A stretch of DNA of 36,032 nucleotides from JAICYJ01 sp035473255 (lineage in GTDB: Bacteria; Actinomycetota; Thermoleophilia; Gaiellales; JAICJC01), in contig DATIOK010000018.1 in the NCBI GenBank assembly GCA_035473255.1, forward strand, positions 1 through 36,032, in the 5' to 3' direction. The notes beneath the pieces were generated by a model, which saw only the letters and a list, made by a program, of their open reading frames with translations, ran no database searches and was not told the origin of the DNA. Of the stretch, positions 36,011 through 36,032 are shown piece by piece. Position 1 is the first letter of the stretch, and every line of letters begins with the position of its first letter. A program made the position numbers and the translations under genes.

Positions 36011-36032
36011 CAGGTCTCCTTGTGTTGGTGAT

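Overview
The window is high-GC DNA (about 68-70% by eye) with tightly packed genes, many GTG/TTG starts and 4-bp start/stop overlaps. Gene content points to an actinobacterium, most likely class Thermoleophilia (Solirubrobacterales/Gaiellales-like). The clues are MurT/GatD lipid II amidation, a DapL-type diaminopimelate route, a short SigA-like sigma factor, an FHA-MerR (GarA-FtsR-like) pair, a single-motif RsiG-like protein and a fused guanylyltransferase/phosphomannomutase. The class assignment is inference; no rRNA gene is present.

Layout. 1-1065: start of a macro-domain gene, then a head-to-head junction of two 5'-truncated genes (MFS transporter and metallo-beta-lactamase-fold hydrolase). 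1070-8003 (+): miaB-miaA-membrane protein, dapF-dapL, hflX-dut-NUDIX. 8034-8350: a small basic ORF with its own promoter and terminator. 8356-10639 (-): small helical protein-murT-gatD. 10757-15015: a homing-endonuclease-associated-repeat protein, an unknown protein on the other strand, a SigA-like sigma factor and two tandem flippase-like membrane proteins. 15113-21002: a degenerate GGDEF protein and an HD-GYP phosphodiesterase (-), a 620-bp non-coding divergent region with a strong promoter, a 6-codon ORF and a terminator, a 690-residue coiled-coil protein and an active-type diguanylate cyclase (+). 21013-23697: a hypothetical gene, apt, and a (-) operon rsiG-like/FHA/MerR. 23701-30644 (-): sugar nucleotidyltransferase/PMM fusion, CDP-alcohol phosphatidyltransferase, AlkA-like glycosylase, EamA transporter, zinc-ribbon protein, alpha/beta hydrolase. 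30757-33860 (+): small membrane protein, ApbE, ferric-reductase-like protein, a small protein and a membrane protein. 33832-36010 (-): PLDc_N/SHOCT protein, unknown protein, DUF2269-like membrane protein, SRPBCC protein.

How it fits together. Three themes recur. (1) Cyclic-di-GMP: a cyclase with an intact GGEEF and I-site, an HD-GYP phosphodiesterase, an inactive GGDEF relative, and an RsiG-like protein carrying one copy of the c-di-GMP-binding E-S-R-(Q/H)-D motif. RsiG in Streptomyces is a c-di-GMP-armed anti-sigma factor; here it heads an operon with an FHA protein and a MerR regulator. (2) Cell-wall precursor chemistry: DapF-like and DapL, MurT/GatD amidation, sugar nucleotides and phospholipid synthesis. 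The DapF has serine at both catalytic cysteine positions. (3) Transcription start architecture: many genes have a TANNNT -10 element ending 6-8 nt before the start codon and no Shine-Dalgarno, which indicates leaderless mRNAs.

Strongest leads: the single-motif RsiG-like protein in an FHA-MerR operon with c-di-GMP enzymes nearby; the Ser/Ser DapF; the promoter-miniORF-terminator unit at 17453-17741; the probable ATC start of the sugar nucleotidyltransferase; and its PMM domain with all catalytic loops eroded.
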